From NCBI GenBank assembly GCA_020186115.1, contig WSYJ01000036.1, positions 558,001 to 622,000 of the forward strand: 64,000 bases of DNA. Reading direction: 5' to 3'. The translations under genes and the position numbers were made by a program. Each line of letters opens with the position of its first letter. The first letter of the stretch is position 1. The DNA comes from Histomonas meleagridis. Lineage: Eukaryota > Parabasalia > Tritrichomonadida > Dientamoebidae. Positions 36,456 to 46,232 of the stretch are shown in pieces. A model generated the notes under the pieces. It ran no database searches. It was not told the DNA's origin and saw only the letters and a list, made by a program, of their open reading frames with translations.

Positions 36456-36480
36456 TAACGAAAGTGAAGTTAAAAGTGAC
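36456..36480 (-). promoter_or_regulatory. Actin initiator elements
   Basis: On the minus strand TGTCACTTTT (around 36481-36472) and TTCACTTTC (about 36468-36460) lie within 26 bases of the actin ATG. Both fit the trichomonad initiator TCAYWW. Either could be the transcription start, giving a 5' UTR of about 10-25 bases. Confidence 0.55.
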
Positions 36481-36642
36481 AATTCAATTTGCGGACTGTC
36501 AGCCGTGGTTAGCGTTTATATCCATTCAATTTTGAGCTGACATAAACTTGTCATTTCACTGAAAAGCCTTTTTCGTTTGACACCCTCAAGAAAACACATC
36601 ACAAACCGTTGCGGAGGACGTTTATCAAGATACAACCTTTAT

Positions 36643-37524
36643 TTAATCATATTTCTTTGCGTCTTTAACAGGTTCCTTATGAACTTGAGGAATAACATCG
36701 TCGCTTTGGCCGAAGAAAATGTATGCTGATATTATAAAAATGGAAAGTATTATTGAACCAATAATAATCCATATAAAAGGCTTAACTCCTCGAATAGAAT
36801 CTATGTAAAGAGGGAGGTCTCTTGCAGTGTTTGTTCCTCTTTTTGTGAAAAGTGATGGTGAATCAGTCCAATCTGAATAAGAAGCAGATGACATAATGTC
36901 AATGCTTAAATCAACTTCTCCAGGAGTTGCTTTCAATGAAATAAAATGTGACCTATTAAGACCACCATTATATGAGCTTCCAACTTTAAAATTATAAAAG
37001 TGATTACTCATTAAATGTTTTTTGTCGCCTAAATAAACCTCAGATCCAGGGCCTCCTTTCTTAAAATCGAATTGGAATGAAACTGGAGTGTTAAAGTTCA
37101 AGAACCAGCATATTTTTGTTGGGCGACCGAACTTTTGTTGTACGTTAATTTTTGCTTCCAATTGACTTGATGAATAAATAGAGTATTCGGGATCGCAAAA
37201 TCCTTGTGGGATTTGATAAACATAAACACGAGCGCCTCCTCTTCCGCTATATGTTAACTTTAATTTACAATCTGAAACATAAAATCTATCTCCTAATTTA
37301 TGTGTTAATGTATGTGAAATCCCTTTTTTATCTATTGTTGTGGAATTTAAGGACCCTACAATAAAATGTGGCTGAACTGCTATAAAAAGATCTTTATTAA
37401 AAGCATCAAGTAGTAATGAATCAGAATCAAGAAATGTATACATTTCAATGTATGGCTCGTTATGTGATTCTTGAAATGGTAATGGATCTAGTCTGAATGC
37501 AAGTAAAAACAGTGAAAGTAACAT
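36643..37524 (-). CDS. Type I membrane protein with C-terminal KKXX-type signal
   Basis: A 293-residue protein with an N-terminal signal segment (MLLSLFLLAF), a luminal domain of about 235 residues with Cys near residues 83, 109 and 144, one transmembrane helix (FIWIIIGSIILSIFIISAYIFF, about 249-270) and a short cytosolic tail. The final four residues are KKYD, fitting the KKXX dilysine signal by which COPI retrieves proteins to the ER. This suggests residence in the ER or early Golgi rather than the surface. I recognise no family for the luminal domain, and p24-type cargo receptors do not match. Start supported by the signal peptide immediately after the ATG. Confidence 0.75.
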   Translation of the reverse strand: MLLSLFLLAFRLDPLPFQESHNEPYIEMYTFLDSDSLLLDAFNKDLFIAVQPHFIVGSLNSTTIDKKGISHTLTHKLGDRFYVSDCKLKLTYSGRGGARVYVYQIPQGFCDPEYSIYSSSQLEAKINVQQKFGRPTKICWFLNFNTPVSFQFDFKKGGPGSEVYLGDKKHLMSNHFYNFKVGSSYNGGLNRSHFISLKATPGEVDLSIDIMSSASYSDWTDSPSLFTKRGTNTARDLPLYIDSIRGVKPFIWIIIGSIILSIFIISAYIFFGQSDDVIPQVHKEPVKDAKKYD

Positions 37525-38761
37525 TTTTATTCTTGTAAAAAAGTGTAACCATTTGAACGTTTAAACGCTTTATACTTTTTGTTCATAGACAACATTCAGC
37601 GAACCGAATTTCAAGAAAATCATGAAAATAATAATCAATATGTTTTTGATAGCACAATGGCAACGAGAAAAAAATTATAAATTGTTAAAAAATCTTAATT
37701 GAGTAAATGAATTCTATGAAATTTGAGTGTTATTATAAAAATATATTGTCTAAATAATATTCATTCGAAGCTCATGAGTTATAATCATTTTTTCTAAAAA
37801 GATTTTAATATTGACGTTTCATTATCGATAATTGTATGTATATAATACTGGTAAAATGTGTGTTCGTATGTAAATTCTTATTAATTAGAAAATATTTAAA
37901 ATGTGTTGCCTAGATATAAAGTATTTTTATTTATAGTACAAATTAGAAGTGAGAAGATTCTTTTAGAATCTGATGTTCTATTAGAAATGTACTTAAATAT
38001 TTTTTTACATAAATGCTAGATTGAAAATAACGAAAGTGATTGAAAGGATATAAATGTGAACAAATCATCCCAAGCATATTCATTGGGGGGTGTAGCACGA
38101 TTAGATATAAGTTGAATATAAAATAGAAATATCCCGAAAATGACTCTGCATGAATATTTAGCTTTTTGAAAAGCAATGATTTGACTCTTTAATTCCTCTC
38201 AACCATTTTTTTCATGCAAAATAAAAATATCCATGCTTATGTGTATATTTTAAATATTATATTTTTATTATGTGTCAATTTCCTTTTCAATCCAACCTCT
38301 GTAAAAATCGGCACTTACTAATTTTTTATTTATAAATTTTCATGCTAAGTTGATTTTTCAATTAAGGAGGAGACTCCGGGTTCGAAAAAGTCATATTAAT
38401 ATAATAACGAGAAGCGCTTCTCGCTGTTTGCTTTGCTCCGCAACCAATAAGTATTTTAAAGTCTTTAAAATAAACTCAAAGAGATATAGGTATAAAAATG
38501 TAAAAAAGATAAGAGTATAATAGAAAAAAATTGGAATTGAAAAAATTAGTTAATTTGTTAATATTAAAAAAAACTACTGATATACTTTGATCCATATATA
38601 GATTCCTGCCAATGTATGGGAAATAATAAAATGTAAACTTAGAATTTCCAAAAACAAAATCTCCAAAACATTCTGTTCGCGCTGTTCGTCATCAGATACA
38701 TTCCAAATGTGCATCGATAACATAAATTCCAAATCGACAACAAACGCACGCAAATTTCAGT
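37525..38761. other. Long intergenic region with a 16-bp perfect palindrome
   Basis: 1.2 kb without a supported protein gene. At 38408-38423 lies a perfect palindrome CGAGAAGCGCTTCTCG, unusually GC-rich for the surroundings. It follows GGAGACTCC and a GGGTTCGAA string near 38380 that resembles part of a Pol III B box. A small structured RNA is possible, but I cannot fold a convincing cloverleaf. Confidence 0.4.
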
Positions 38762-40072
38762 TCAGATCAAACTTTTTACTGTGTCGTATAGCTGCTTTGC
38801 TGCCTCGTTTCCCTGGTCTGCAGCCATCTTCAAGTACTTCGCTGCTGCCTCCATATCAGCGACGACTCCTTCGCCCATCAGCAGCATCCTTCCGTACTTC
38901 AGCTGCGCGTCGACGTCCCCTTCCTCCGCCTGCGACTTCAGGAATATCGGGTTCTCCTGCAGGTCCTTTGTGATCTTCTCTTCGCCCTCGATCGCGTAGT
39001 TGCTCTTCACGCCCGGGACGACTATGTCCGGCATTGTCAAGTCGTTCTCGTTCTCGTTGCCTGGAACAACGACGTTCGACATCGTTAAATCGTTTTCATT
39101 TTCTTCTTCATCAGTGTTGTCATAGTCATTGTTCGGTTGCAGAGGGCCAACGCCCGGAACAACAATCTCAGGCATCGTGAGATCGTCTGCAGTTCCTGGA
39201 ATGATTATGTCGGACATCATCAGTTTGCTTTCGTCGCTTCCTGGGATGATTATGTTGGACATCGTGAGGTCATGTTCATCGTCCGGTGGCAGCGTCGATA
39301 ATATTTGCTTGGCTTCTGCGTTTCCGCGTGTGGCAGCTGATGCAATAAATGGTCGAGCGCTGGATTTCTTGCCAGAATTTAATAAGAGTTTACCATACTC
39401 GAGTTGGGCTCGGAGATAGTTTTGTTCGGCAGAACCTTTAAGCATTTGCTCTGCAGTGGAAGGATCATAATTTTTGATTAAGGATCCGTATAAATACATG
39501 GCTTTCGGATGACCTTCGTTGGCTGCGTTTTGTAAATATGGTAATGGATCTGCCCCAAGTTCACTATGTTTAAGTAGAAGTTTTCCGATTTCATACTGGG
39601 CTTCAACATTGGACTCGGCTGCTGCATTGAGATAACCTGCTGATTGATCAATATCTTGGGAAATACCTTCACCACGACCAAGCATTAAACCTATTTGATA
39701 TTGAGAATCAGGATAACTTTGATTTGCAGATGCACCAAAATAAGCAACAGCATCTTCAAGATTACGAGGAGGTACCATGTTGTAGTAAATCATACGCCCA
39801 TAATGATATTGTGCTTTTGCATTTCCTTGATCTGCAGCATATTTCATGTATTTAGTAGCTTCTTTAATATTGGGTGCACAACCACGACCATTTTTAAGCA
39901 TAAATGCAAGATGCATTTGGGCTTTATCAAATCCTTTTGAAGCTGCTTGCATATAATATTTAAGAGCTTCTTTGAAATTGCATTCTTTTTCAGCTGCTTT
40001 AGCAAAGTCATATTCTGCTTTGGGCTCACCAGTAGCAGCCAATGCACGTAAATAATCCAAGGTTTTCGTCAT
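38762..40072 (-). CDS. Sel1-repeat (TPR-like) protein with PG-repeat insert
   Basis: A 436-residue protein starting MTKTLDYLRALAA (the upstream 17-codon extension is unlikely because ATG 40072 follows a TTTTTCATG string). Residues 10-270 and 400-436 contain about eight Sel1-like repeats with the A..G...AQ..LG pattern, for example IKEATKYMKYAADQGNAKAQ and FEAAAESNVEAQYEIGKLLL type units. Sel1 repeats form a superhelical protein-binding scaffold, often in ER quality control or signalling. Between them sits an acidic linker (about 280-385) with five copies of DLTM(S/P).I(V/I)(V/I)PG. The stop is TGA. The scaffold call is firm; the partner is unknown. Confidence 0.85.
   Translation of the reverse strand: MTKTLDYLRALAATGEPKAEYDFAKAAEKECNFKEALKYYMQAASKGFDKAQMHLAFMLKNGRGCAPNIKEATKYMKYAADQGNAKAQYHYGRMIYYNMVPPRNLEDAVAYFGASANQSYPDSQYQIGLMLGRGEGISQDIDQSAGYLNAAAESNVEAQYEIGKLLLKHSELGADPLPYLQNAANEGHPKAMYLYGSLIKNYDPSTAEQMLKGSAEQNYLRAQLEYGKLLLNSGKKSSARPFIASAATRGNAEAKQILSTLPPDDEHDLTMSNIIIPGSDESKLMMSDIIIPGTADDLTMPEIVVPGVGPLQPNNDYDNTDEEENENDLTMSNVVVPGNENENDLTMPDIVVPGVKSNYAIEGEEKITKDLQENPIFLKSQAEEGDVDAQLKYGRMLLMGEGVVADMEAAAKYLKMAADQGNEAAKQLYDTVKSLI
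39012..39273 (-). repeat. Five-copy DLTM..IVVPG peptide repeat in the Sel1 protein
   Basis: The copies read DLTMSNIIIPG, KLMMSDIIIPG, DLTMPEIVVPG, DLTMSNVVVPG and DLTMPDIVVPG, separated by acidic linkers of variable length. The preserved peptide on diverged DNA suggests selection for a short binding motif rather than recent DNA duplication. Confidence 0.75.
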
Positions 40073-40362
40073 GAAAAATTTGCTTTTACGACGATAGAGA
40101 TATCGGTGATAACGGTTACACATACAAAAAGTTCATAATACAAAATTAAAATGTGCAAATTCTCCATCAGTTCCTTATCAAATAAAGTATTAGTAACATC
40201 TATAACAACTATTTTCTAATACAAACATAATATCATTAATAAAAATAAAAAAAGATCAATTATTTACTTAAAATATTCCAAATTTCACCCAAATTGACAA
40301 TGTTTGTTTAATTGTTCCAACGGTTAAAGAATGAAAAAAGTTTTTCAAAATCCAAAAATTGT

Positions 40363-42366
40363 TTAATTATCCAATACATATCCCTTTGGATCATTAAAGA
40401 AATCGACAGAAGAACAAAGCACGTCATCGAAAGCGTCTGTACCATGAAAGCTATGATTATTATTAGCATAAATCAACAACTTCACCAATTTCCCATGTCT
40501 CTTTAATGCGTAATAGTAATCCAAAGATTGCCTGTAGCAAACTCTTCGGTCGTCTTTACCGTGGAACAACAGCACTGGTTTCGATACTTTATCGGCAAAT
40601 CTCACTGGGCTTACATCCCATAGTTTATTTAATATTTCGTTATTCATATCGACGTCACCTTCATCGTTTGCGTTCTCGCAATTTATCTCCGCCAAGCACC
40701 AGTCCGGTATATCCGTTGTGTAATACGAAGATATCCAATTCGTTACAGGTCCACCAGCAGCAGCGAAGTCGACTACATCGGGATGTTGTCCTACAATTGA
40801 AGTGGAAAGGAATCCGCCATGTGATATACCCCAAACTCCGATTTTTTCGATGTTAAAGTTGTTCTTTATATAAGAAATGTTCTCGCAAACATCTTCAACA
40901 TCAATTTTACTGCATTGTCCAATTAATGATGAAAGAGATTCAAATGAATAACCTGTGGAACCTCGATAATTAACAAGTCCGACTGAATAACCACATAAAC
41001 AAAAGAAAATATAACTTCGCATGAAATTTGTGGTGAAGTTTCCATGCGGTCCTCCGTGTGGAACAACTACAAATTTCTTTCGCTCGTTTAACGTATTAAC
41101 TAAAAGGATACAATCATTAGATGTGTCTCGTTCGATTATTTTAACTTCGCAATTATCGAAATGTGTTGAATTAGAGATAAATTTAAATGTATTTTCGTTG
41201 TATAGCACAAATCGTGGAGTATCTATAGGAGTGGAATGAATTAAAAGATAATTGTCATTACGAAAACTTTGTAATGTGATCGAGGAATATTCTTTCGGCT
41301 CAATTAAAGAAGTTTTGCGAAAATCTTTGAGATTAAGGATTATTGGAATTAAACGTGTACGGCGCGATTCGGTTAAAAGAAGATGATCTTTGTCTTTGAA
41401 TGGTGATTCAATAATGGAATGCATTGTGATTTCTTCTTTGGATGTGTTTGTTGCACGAATTTCAAGTGTTTGAAGATCAAGAACAAAAGTGCTCGGATAA
41501 ACGGGCGCGTTATGTCCGTGGAAGTCTTTTGGAAAAATTCCAGTAAAAACAAGGGATTCGCGATCGTTAAGTTGATATGCACGAGGATATAAATGGCGGT
41601 CATTGGAAAGTAGCTTAAAATCAGTATTAGAAATGTTGATGGCAAATAAATGAAAAGGTCGATTATTACATGAACGAATACCAATAAGCCTTTCGGTGTT
41701 CATTTCAATGGCATTGCAAACAATGATGTTGGATGAAGCAAATGTGAAATTACATATGCTATGATTTTGAGGTGAACCATATGATTTAATTTCATTGGTT
41801 TTAAGGGAATAAACAATGAGAGAAGTGTTGTAGATGCCATCAAGATCTTCACCAAAATCTTTTTCATGATACATTTGAACAGTATATCCTAACTTGGACT
41901 TTTTCTCAAATTTTTGTGCTGGTGAAGCTATCCAAGCAATGTGTTCATAATCTGGTGAGAACACAAGACCAGAAGTAACATAAATTGTGGTAAAATCACC
42001 AACTTCATCATTTAATAAAACAGAGTTTAAAAGCATGTCATTGCGATAAACTTCAAGGAAATTAACAGTGTCCTTTTTTGCCTTGGGTGTATCAACAGGC
42101 ATTTTATTATTGAATGGGATTGAACGAATAACAGCTTTATATTCTCCATTTTTCGAATAACCTATAAGCTTTTCACTATCTGTATGTACCATGAAAGGAA
42201 TTTTTGCATCTGATTCGAGATAATAAAACGATTTTAGACTTTCATTTCGACCTAATTGATTGTTAACTTGGCTAAAATTCATTTCAACAACATTATCATT
42301 AATAAAACGGCCGCTTTTAGCAAATGGAATTGAATCAATTAGAGCAAAAGCATCTTTTGGATTCAT
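40363..42366 (-). CDS. Prolyl oligopeptidase family (S9) serine peptidase
   Basis: The 667-residue product has a seven-bladed-propeller-like N-terminal two thirds and a C-terminal alpha/beta hydrolase. The catalytic triad is visible: Ser515 in GISHGGF, Asp606 in HGKDDRRV and His638 in NNHSFHG. The oxyanion segment HGGPHG, then NYRGSTGYS, matches the acylaminoacyl-peptidase (S9C) branch of the family. Such enzymes release acylated or proline-containing residues from short peptides in the cytosol; no signal peptide is present. I start at the ATG 42366, because the longer frame opens at TTG. A CCTTTC string lies about 5-10 bases upstream. The stop forms TAAT-TAAA. Confidence 0.92.
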   Translation of the reverse strand: MNPKDAFALIDSIPFAKSGRFINDNVVEMNFSQVNNQLGRNESLKSFYYLESDAKIPFMVHTDSEKLIGYSKNGEYKAVIRSIPFNNKMPVDTPKAKKDTVNFLEVYRNDMLLNSVLLNDEVGDFTTIYVTSGLVFSPDYEHIAWIASPAQKFEKKSKLGYTVQMYHEKDFGEDLDGIYNTSLIVYSLKTNEIKSYGSPQNHSICNFTFASSNIIVCNAIEMNTERLIGIRSCNNRPFHLFAINISNTDFKLLSNDRHLYPRAYQLNDRESLVFTGIFPKDFHGHNAPVYPSTFVLDLQTLEIRATNTSKEEITMHSIIESPFKDKDHLLLTESRRTRLIPIILNLKDFRKTSLIEPKEYSSITLQSFRNDNYLLIHSTPIDTPRFVLYNENTFKFISNSTHFDNCEVKIIERDTSNDCILLVNTLNERKKFVVVPHGGPHGNFTTNFMRSYIFFCLCGYSVGLVNYRGSTGYSFESLSSLIGQCSKIDVEDVCENISYIKNNFNIEKIGVWGISHGGFLSTSIVGQHPDVVDFAAAGGPVTNWISSYYTTDIPDWCLAEINCENANDEGDVDMNNEILNKLWDVSPVRFADKVSKPVLLFHGKDDRRVCYRQSLDYYYALKRHGKLVKLLIYANNNHSFHGTDAFDDVLCSSVDFFNDPKGYVLDN

Positions 42367-42475
42367 GAAGAAAGGCAAAATTCAGAAGAAATAAAAATGA
42401 AAATAAAATTCAATAAAATAAAAATTGTCATCTTATCCAAAGCTTAGTGAAGAAATTAAAAGGTTGCAAAGTAGT

Positions 42476-42919
42476 TTACTCAGATGGAGTAGCTTCAGCT
42501 GGTGTTTCAGCTGGGGCTTCTTCCTTCTTGTCTTCTGATCTGCGGTTACGGAAATTGCCACGTCCTGGGCGGCTGAAGTTACCACGTGGTCCACGGCCAC
42601 CGCGTGCAGCTGGGCGTTCAGCTCTAAGGAAGTCAGCCTTGCGTGGTGCAAGTGTTAATGGAGCAGCTTGTGGTGGGAGACCAAAGTAGCGACGGAGATA
42701 TTCAATACCTTTGTCATTTAAGGTATAGTAAGCGTGGGTCCATGCATATTGCTTTTTGGCGAATCCCTTGTTGACAAATGAACGACCAAGTTGGAAAACA
42801 TAAATGTTAAGAACTTCAAGTTCTTCGTGGATTCCTGCATTATTGGCTGAAACAACAATAACACCGTTTTCGAAGAAGTAGCGGAGGATTTTCCTGCGGA
42901 TGTCAGCTGGGATGAACAT
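42476..42919 (-). CDS. RPS10: 40S ribosomal protein eS10
   Basis: Small-subunit protein near the mRNA entry channel. The 147-residue product starts MFIPADIRRKILRYFFENGV, has the winged-helix core (SFVNKGFAKKQYAWTHAYYTLNDKGIEYLRRYFGLPP) and a Gly/Arg-rich tail with GRGPRG and GRGNFR, as in eukaryotic eS10. Family length 140-165. A longer frame opens 26 codons upstream (MSLLFQGIRLF), but those residues match nothing and contain two AACCGTTAC/TACGGTTATC Myb-like sites and CCTTTTG just before the ATG at 42919, so I take them as promoter. No intron motif was seen. Confidence 0.95.
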   Translation of the reverse strand: MFIPADIRRKILRYFFENGVIVVSANNAGIHEELEVLNIYVFQLGRSFVNKGFAKKQYAWTHAYYTLNDKGIEYLRRYFGLPPQAAPLTLAPRKADFLRAERPAARGGRGPRGNFSRPGRGNFRNRRSEDKKEEAPAETPAEATPSE

Positions 42920-43369
42920 CTTTACAAAAGGTCGACCATAACCGTTACAGATTACGGTTATCGTAAATAAACGTATGCCCTGAAACAATAAAGACATTGT
43001 GATCCTGTTTGCATAATTAAAATAGATGTATCTCTTCTATCAAAAATATATTTATTCTTATTTGTATTTAAAATTTCGCGAAAAAAGAAAAAATTATATG
43101 AAATCTTTCTTTCTGATTTCTTTGAAAACATCCCACTACAATATTTTATACTACTCTTTAATAAATAACAAAATGGAGAATAAAAGATTGCTTCCATCTG
43201 AAAATTAAATATATAATATTTTATAAAATACCTTTCTTTGAATGAATCCTTCGATGACTTTCACAACTCTAGAGATGTCTAGACAAAAGTTTTTATTATT
43301 AGAAAGCAAACTGTGAAACATATATGTAAAGTCATTAATAACTCAAAAAATATTTATTACAAACAAATT
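42920..43369. promoter_or_regulatory. eS10 upstream region with paired Myb-like sites
   Basis: AACCGTTAC (42940-42948) and TACGGTTATC (42953-42962) form an imperfect inverted pair 20-45 bases from the eS10 ATG. AAAGGTCG, reading CGACCTTT on the gene strand, is next to the start and is M5-like. The remainder up to the CFAP92-like gene is AT-rich with no gene recognised. Confidence 0.5.
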
Positions 43370-45469
43370 TTATTTCATATTTTTCTTTTCTTTTCTTGGT
43401 GACAAGAACCTTCTGTCACTACACAGTTCCATAGTTTCCACTTCGAAACCCTTTTCGAACAAAGGCTTTGGGTCATTTACGAGCCAAATTTCCACTTCGC
43501 CATTATCGATATCTCCTATTTTATCATGATGGAAATTCTTTTTCACAACTTTTTTATTGCCGAAAGGTTCAAATTTTACTTTTTTATTATTATTATTTAA
43601 CAATTTTTTATTTTTATTAATTTTTTTATTATTTTTATCCACAGAATTCATTTTATTTATATTATTTACACGTGCAGAATTCGATTGCTTTTCCATAACA
43701 ACATTTTGTAATGGTAACTTGTAATTTAAATTCGACATTTTCATAACATTTCTTTTATTACTTAAAGCTAAAGCTCTTGATAAAAGTTGAAGAAGTTCAT
43801 TTGTTGTTGGGAAAAATTCATTTATAACATCGAAACTATTAATTTTCTTACAGTTCAAAATATAATTTAATTTTTGCACTATTGTAAATAAAACAGAATT
43901 TGGCGATTTATGGAAATATATTTCTTTAAAGTTAATTAATGAATTAATTGTAATTGGACATTCAATTTTTTTAATTAATGTATCAAATGTATTATATATA
44001 CGTGGAAATGGATATTTTATATCTTCATTCACTATTATATGTTTTGGTTCTTCTAAGTTTAATAATACTTTGCATATTACTTCTGTTGCAATATTTGGTG
44101 ATGTTGCACGTGTTTCAAGTATTATAAGTTTTTTATCTTCTGTTTCAAATACAAATCCTGTGATAATATCAAATGATTTCTTTAATGCTGTTTTATATGT
44201 ATAAGTTTCAAGAATTTTTTTGTTGGGTTCACTAAAGATTTGTGAATGATATTTATAAATTGCATCAATAAGTTGTTCAGAATCATTAATTCCTTTTTCA
44301 TCTGTTTTACAGGTAAAAATCCATCGATAAAATAATGTGGTATTATTCTCCGAAATATGTTCATCAATTTCTTTTTTGCTTATTGGTGTTTTAGGTCGAA
44401 TTTTTGGCGATGGTAATTTGGTGATCTCAAAAAGTGGTTTTTCGACGGTTGGTGATTTCATTTCAAATGATGGGTCAAACACTTCGATCTTAAGATGTGT
44501 TTGGGATTCACAAAAGTTACCCTGGCCAAAACCAGTTATTTCACGAGATGGCTGGAAAAAAACTTGCGTTTTGCGCGCAGGAAGTAAGTAAAAATTTGAA
44601 AATCCATATGGTGATTTTGATTCAGTAAAGCGAAATGAATCAATATCAAGATATCCAGCCTCTTTTTTGGGTGGTTGGTATGGATAAATAAGGCCTGTGC
44701 CAATGGAATTCGTAAGTGAAGGAAGTGATCGATCTCGATCATGAATTTCAAAAATTACTTCCGATTGAATTCGAGGGAAAAGAACTATATAAGTATCGAT
44801 ACTAATTGATTCAGCATGCTTTTGTGGACAGGTTATATATTCTGATTCACGAATTATACACTTGAAAAAAACAGGAGCACATTTCTTTTCAAGTTCTTCT
44901 TGAGTATATGGGGAATTAGGCATGTTATTAATGGATTTTATATGAAGAAATACAGGAGAAAATTTGCACAAATTAACAACATTAAGAATAGGCCGATCAA
45001 CATGAATGATAAGAGTAAATGATTTGTACCCAGTTGGAGCACATGTTGCAACAACATCTTTTGGATTGGGTAAGAGAAGAGCTTTTGCATCAACTTGGAA
45101 ATATTCCGGAAGAAATGTTTCACTTGGCTTTTTTGCAACTCTGCGCGTATTTGTGGTTCTTGATCTTGTGTTTTTTGTGATTGGTTCGAATGGGAAGAAA
45201 ACTTGATGAACAAAATTTTGACGAAGAAGTGATTCGATTGTATTATCTTCGATATTAAATTGAACTGTCGCCACTTCTTCATCATTTTCTTGTGTAATCT
45301 GTATTCGAAGTGGACGAATTTTATTTGAAATTGATGCAGGTAATTGAATTTTTAAATAACTTCCAACACAAGAAGTATCAATAATTTCCCATTTTATTTT
45401 ATATGCAATAGTTATTACTTGTGCACCGAGTGATTTTGATCTCCCACGCACCAAGTGCGGGTGGTTCAT
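43370..45469 (-). CDS. CFAP92-like flagella-associated protein (DUF4550 type)
   Basis: Of the 699 residues, about 165-300 resemble the conserved core of CFAP92/KIAA1257: FSPVFLHIKSINNMPNSPYT.EELEKKCAPVFFKC, then SEVIFEIHDRDRSL, then SPYGFSNFYLLPARK. In CFAP92 the matching stretches are V.I..A.NLP..PV....L...C.PVY..Y, EIEVHDRDR and PYG.A.L.L. A second region (about 430-560) ending FFHKSPNSVLF also looks folded, and the last 110 residues are Asn/Lys-rich and disordered. CFAP92 is an axonemal protein, fitting a flagellate. Assignment is by eye from the HDRDR block. AAACGGCCG (45501-45509) precedes the start by about 32 bases. Confidence 0.55.
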   Translation of the reverse strand: MNHPHLVRGRSKSLGAQVITIAYKIKWEIIDTSCVGSYLKIQLPASISNKIRPLRIQITQENDEEVATVQFNIEDNTIESLLRQNFVHQVFFPFEPITKNTRSRTTNTRRVAKKPSETFLPEYFQVDAKALLLPNPKDVVATCAPTGYKSFTLIIHVDRPILNVVNLCKFSPVFLHIKSINNMPNSPYTQEELEKKCAPVFFKCIIRESEYITCPQKHAESISIDTYIVLFPRIQSEVIFEIHDRDRSLPSLTNSIGTGLIYPYQPPKKEAGYLDIDSFRFTESKSPYGFSNFYLLPARKTQVFFQPSREITGFGQGNFCESQTHLKIEVFDPSFEMKSPTVEKPLFEITKLPSPKIRPKTPISKKEIDEHISENNTTLFYRWIFTCKTDEKGINDSEQLIDAIYKYHSQIFSEPNKKILETYTYKTALKKSFDIITGFVFETEDKKLIILETRATSPNIATEVICKVLLNLEEPKHIIVNEDIKYPFPRIYNTFDTLIKKIECPITINSLINFKEIYFHKSPNSVLFTIVQKLNYILNCKKINSFDVINEFFPTTNELLQLLSRALALSNKRNVMKMSNLNYKLPLQNVVMEKQSNSARVNNINKMNSVDKNNKKINKNKKLLNNNNKKVKFEPFGNKKVVKKNFHHDKIGDIDNGEVEIWLVNDPKPLFEKGFEVETMELCSDRRFLSPRKEKKNMK

Positions 45470-45944
45470 TCGAAGCGATGTTTTTCCTTTGCTGTAATTT
45501 AAACGGCCGATTACGATAACTTCGTACTCACCTAGTCAAATTATTTACAGGTTCAAAATAAGTTTTCTCGAAGATAAATGTCTTATCGAAGTATGTCTTT
45601 TCCATGTGCTTCTGTATGCAAAGAAAAATGTCTTTATAGTCCCTGAATAGACAAAATGTCTCACCAAAAATGCCGATGATAACGGTTAACTGTTTTTTTA
45701 ACCCACCCGATCTTGTTGACTTTTCTTCGCGATTTATTATTCACTTTTTGAGAGCATGAGGTGGCAAATGACGATGAACTCCTCAAAGAGTCATCGGCAT
45801 TTGACAGTAGAGTTTTGTCATTTGCCAGCATATCGTACTCAAATATTCTGTGAGATGATAATTGAATAACACTGCGGTGCAACCTCACGAAAACGAAAAT
45901 AAGGTACAAAAAAATCTTTATGAACCTATAAAAATCATACGATC
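45470..45944. other. Intergenic region between two minus-strand genes
   Basis: About 475 bp containing AACGGTTAA (45681-45689). An 82-codon frame (45661-45909) lacks similarity and is not called. Confidence 0.4.
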
Positions 45945-46232
45945 TTATACCAACAACACATGCCCATTCTGGAACCGGATTGATGGGATGTTTCCTCTCC
46001 TAATAATATCGAAAAATGTAGGGATGTCATCTTCTTCTGAGGCCTGTGGCTTCTCTTGTTCACCTTGTTGTCCTTTTTTTTGGTAAAATTCTGGTAATAC
46101 TACAACTTTACGATTTGCCTTTTTTTTATGTCGCATTATTTTATTTAAGTTTGTTGCAACAACAACATAATTCCTCCCTTCGCTTTGATGTTCTTCTGTC
46201 GAATTCTGTATTCGGTTCTGCTGTGCACTCAT
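45945..46232 (-). CDS. Small hypothetical basic/acidic protein (95 residues)
   Basis: An ATG-initiated frame with balanced composition: polar N-terminus (MSAQQNRIQNSTEEH), a basic stretch (KIMRHKKKANRKVVVLPEF), then an acidic, Gln-rich segment and IPTFFDIIRRGNIPSIRF. No family recognised. TCTCACAAAATAAATG upstream gives an initiator-like TCACAA 9 bases before the ATG, which supports a real gene. The Lys/Arg cluster could bind nucleic acid. Confidence 0.5.
   Translation of the reverse strand: MSAQQNRIQNSTEEHQSEGRNYVVVATNLNKIMRHKKKANRKVVVLPEFYQKKGQQGEQEKPQASEEDDIPTFFDIIRRGNIPSIRFQNGHVLLV

Noticed and set aside
45661-45909. 82-codon minus-strand frame
   Set aside because: No similarity, no initiator-like start and it contains a Myb-like motif; more likely promoter DNA.
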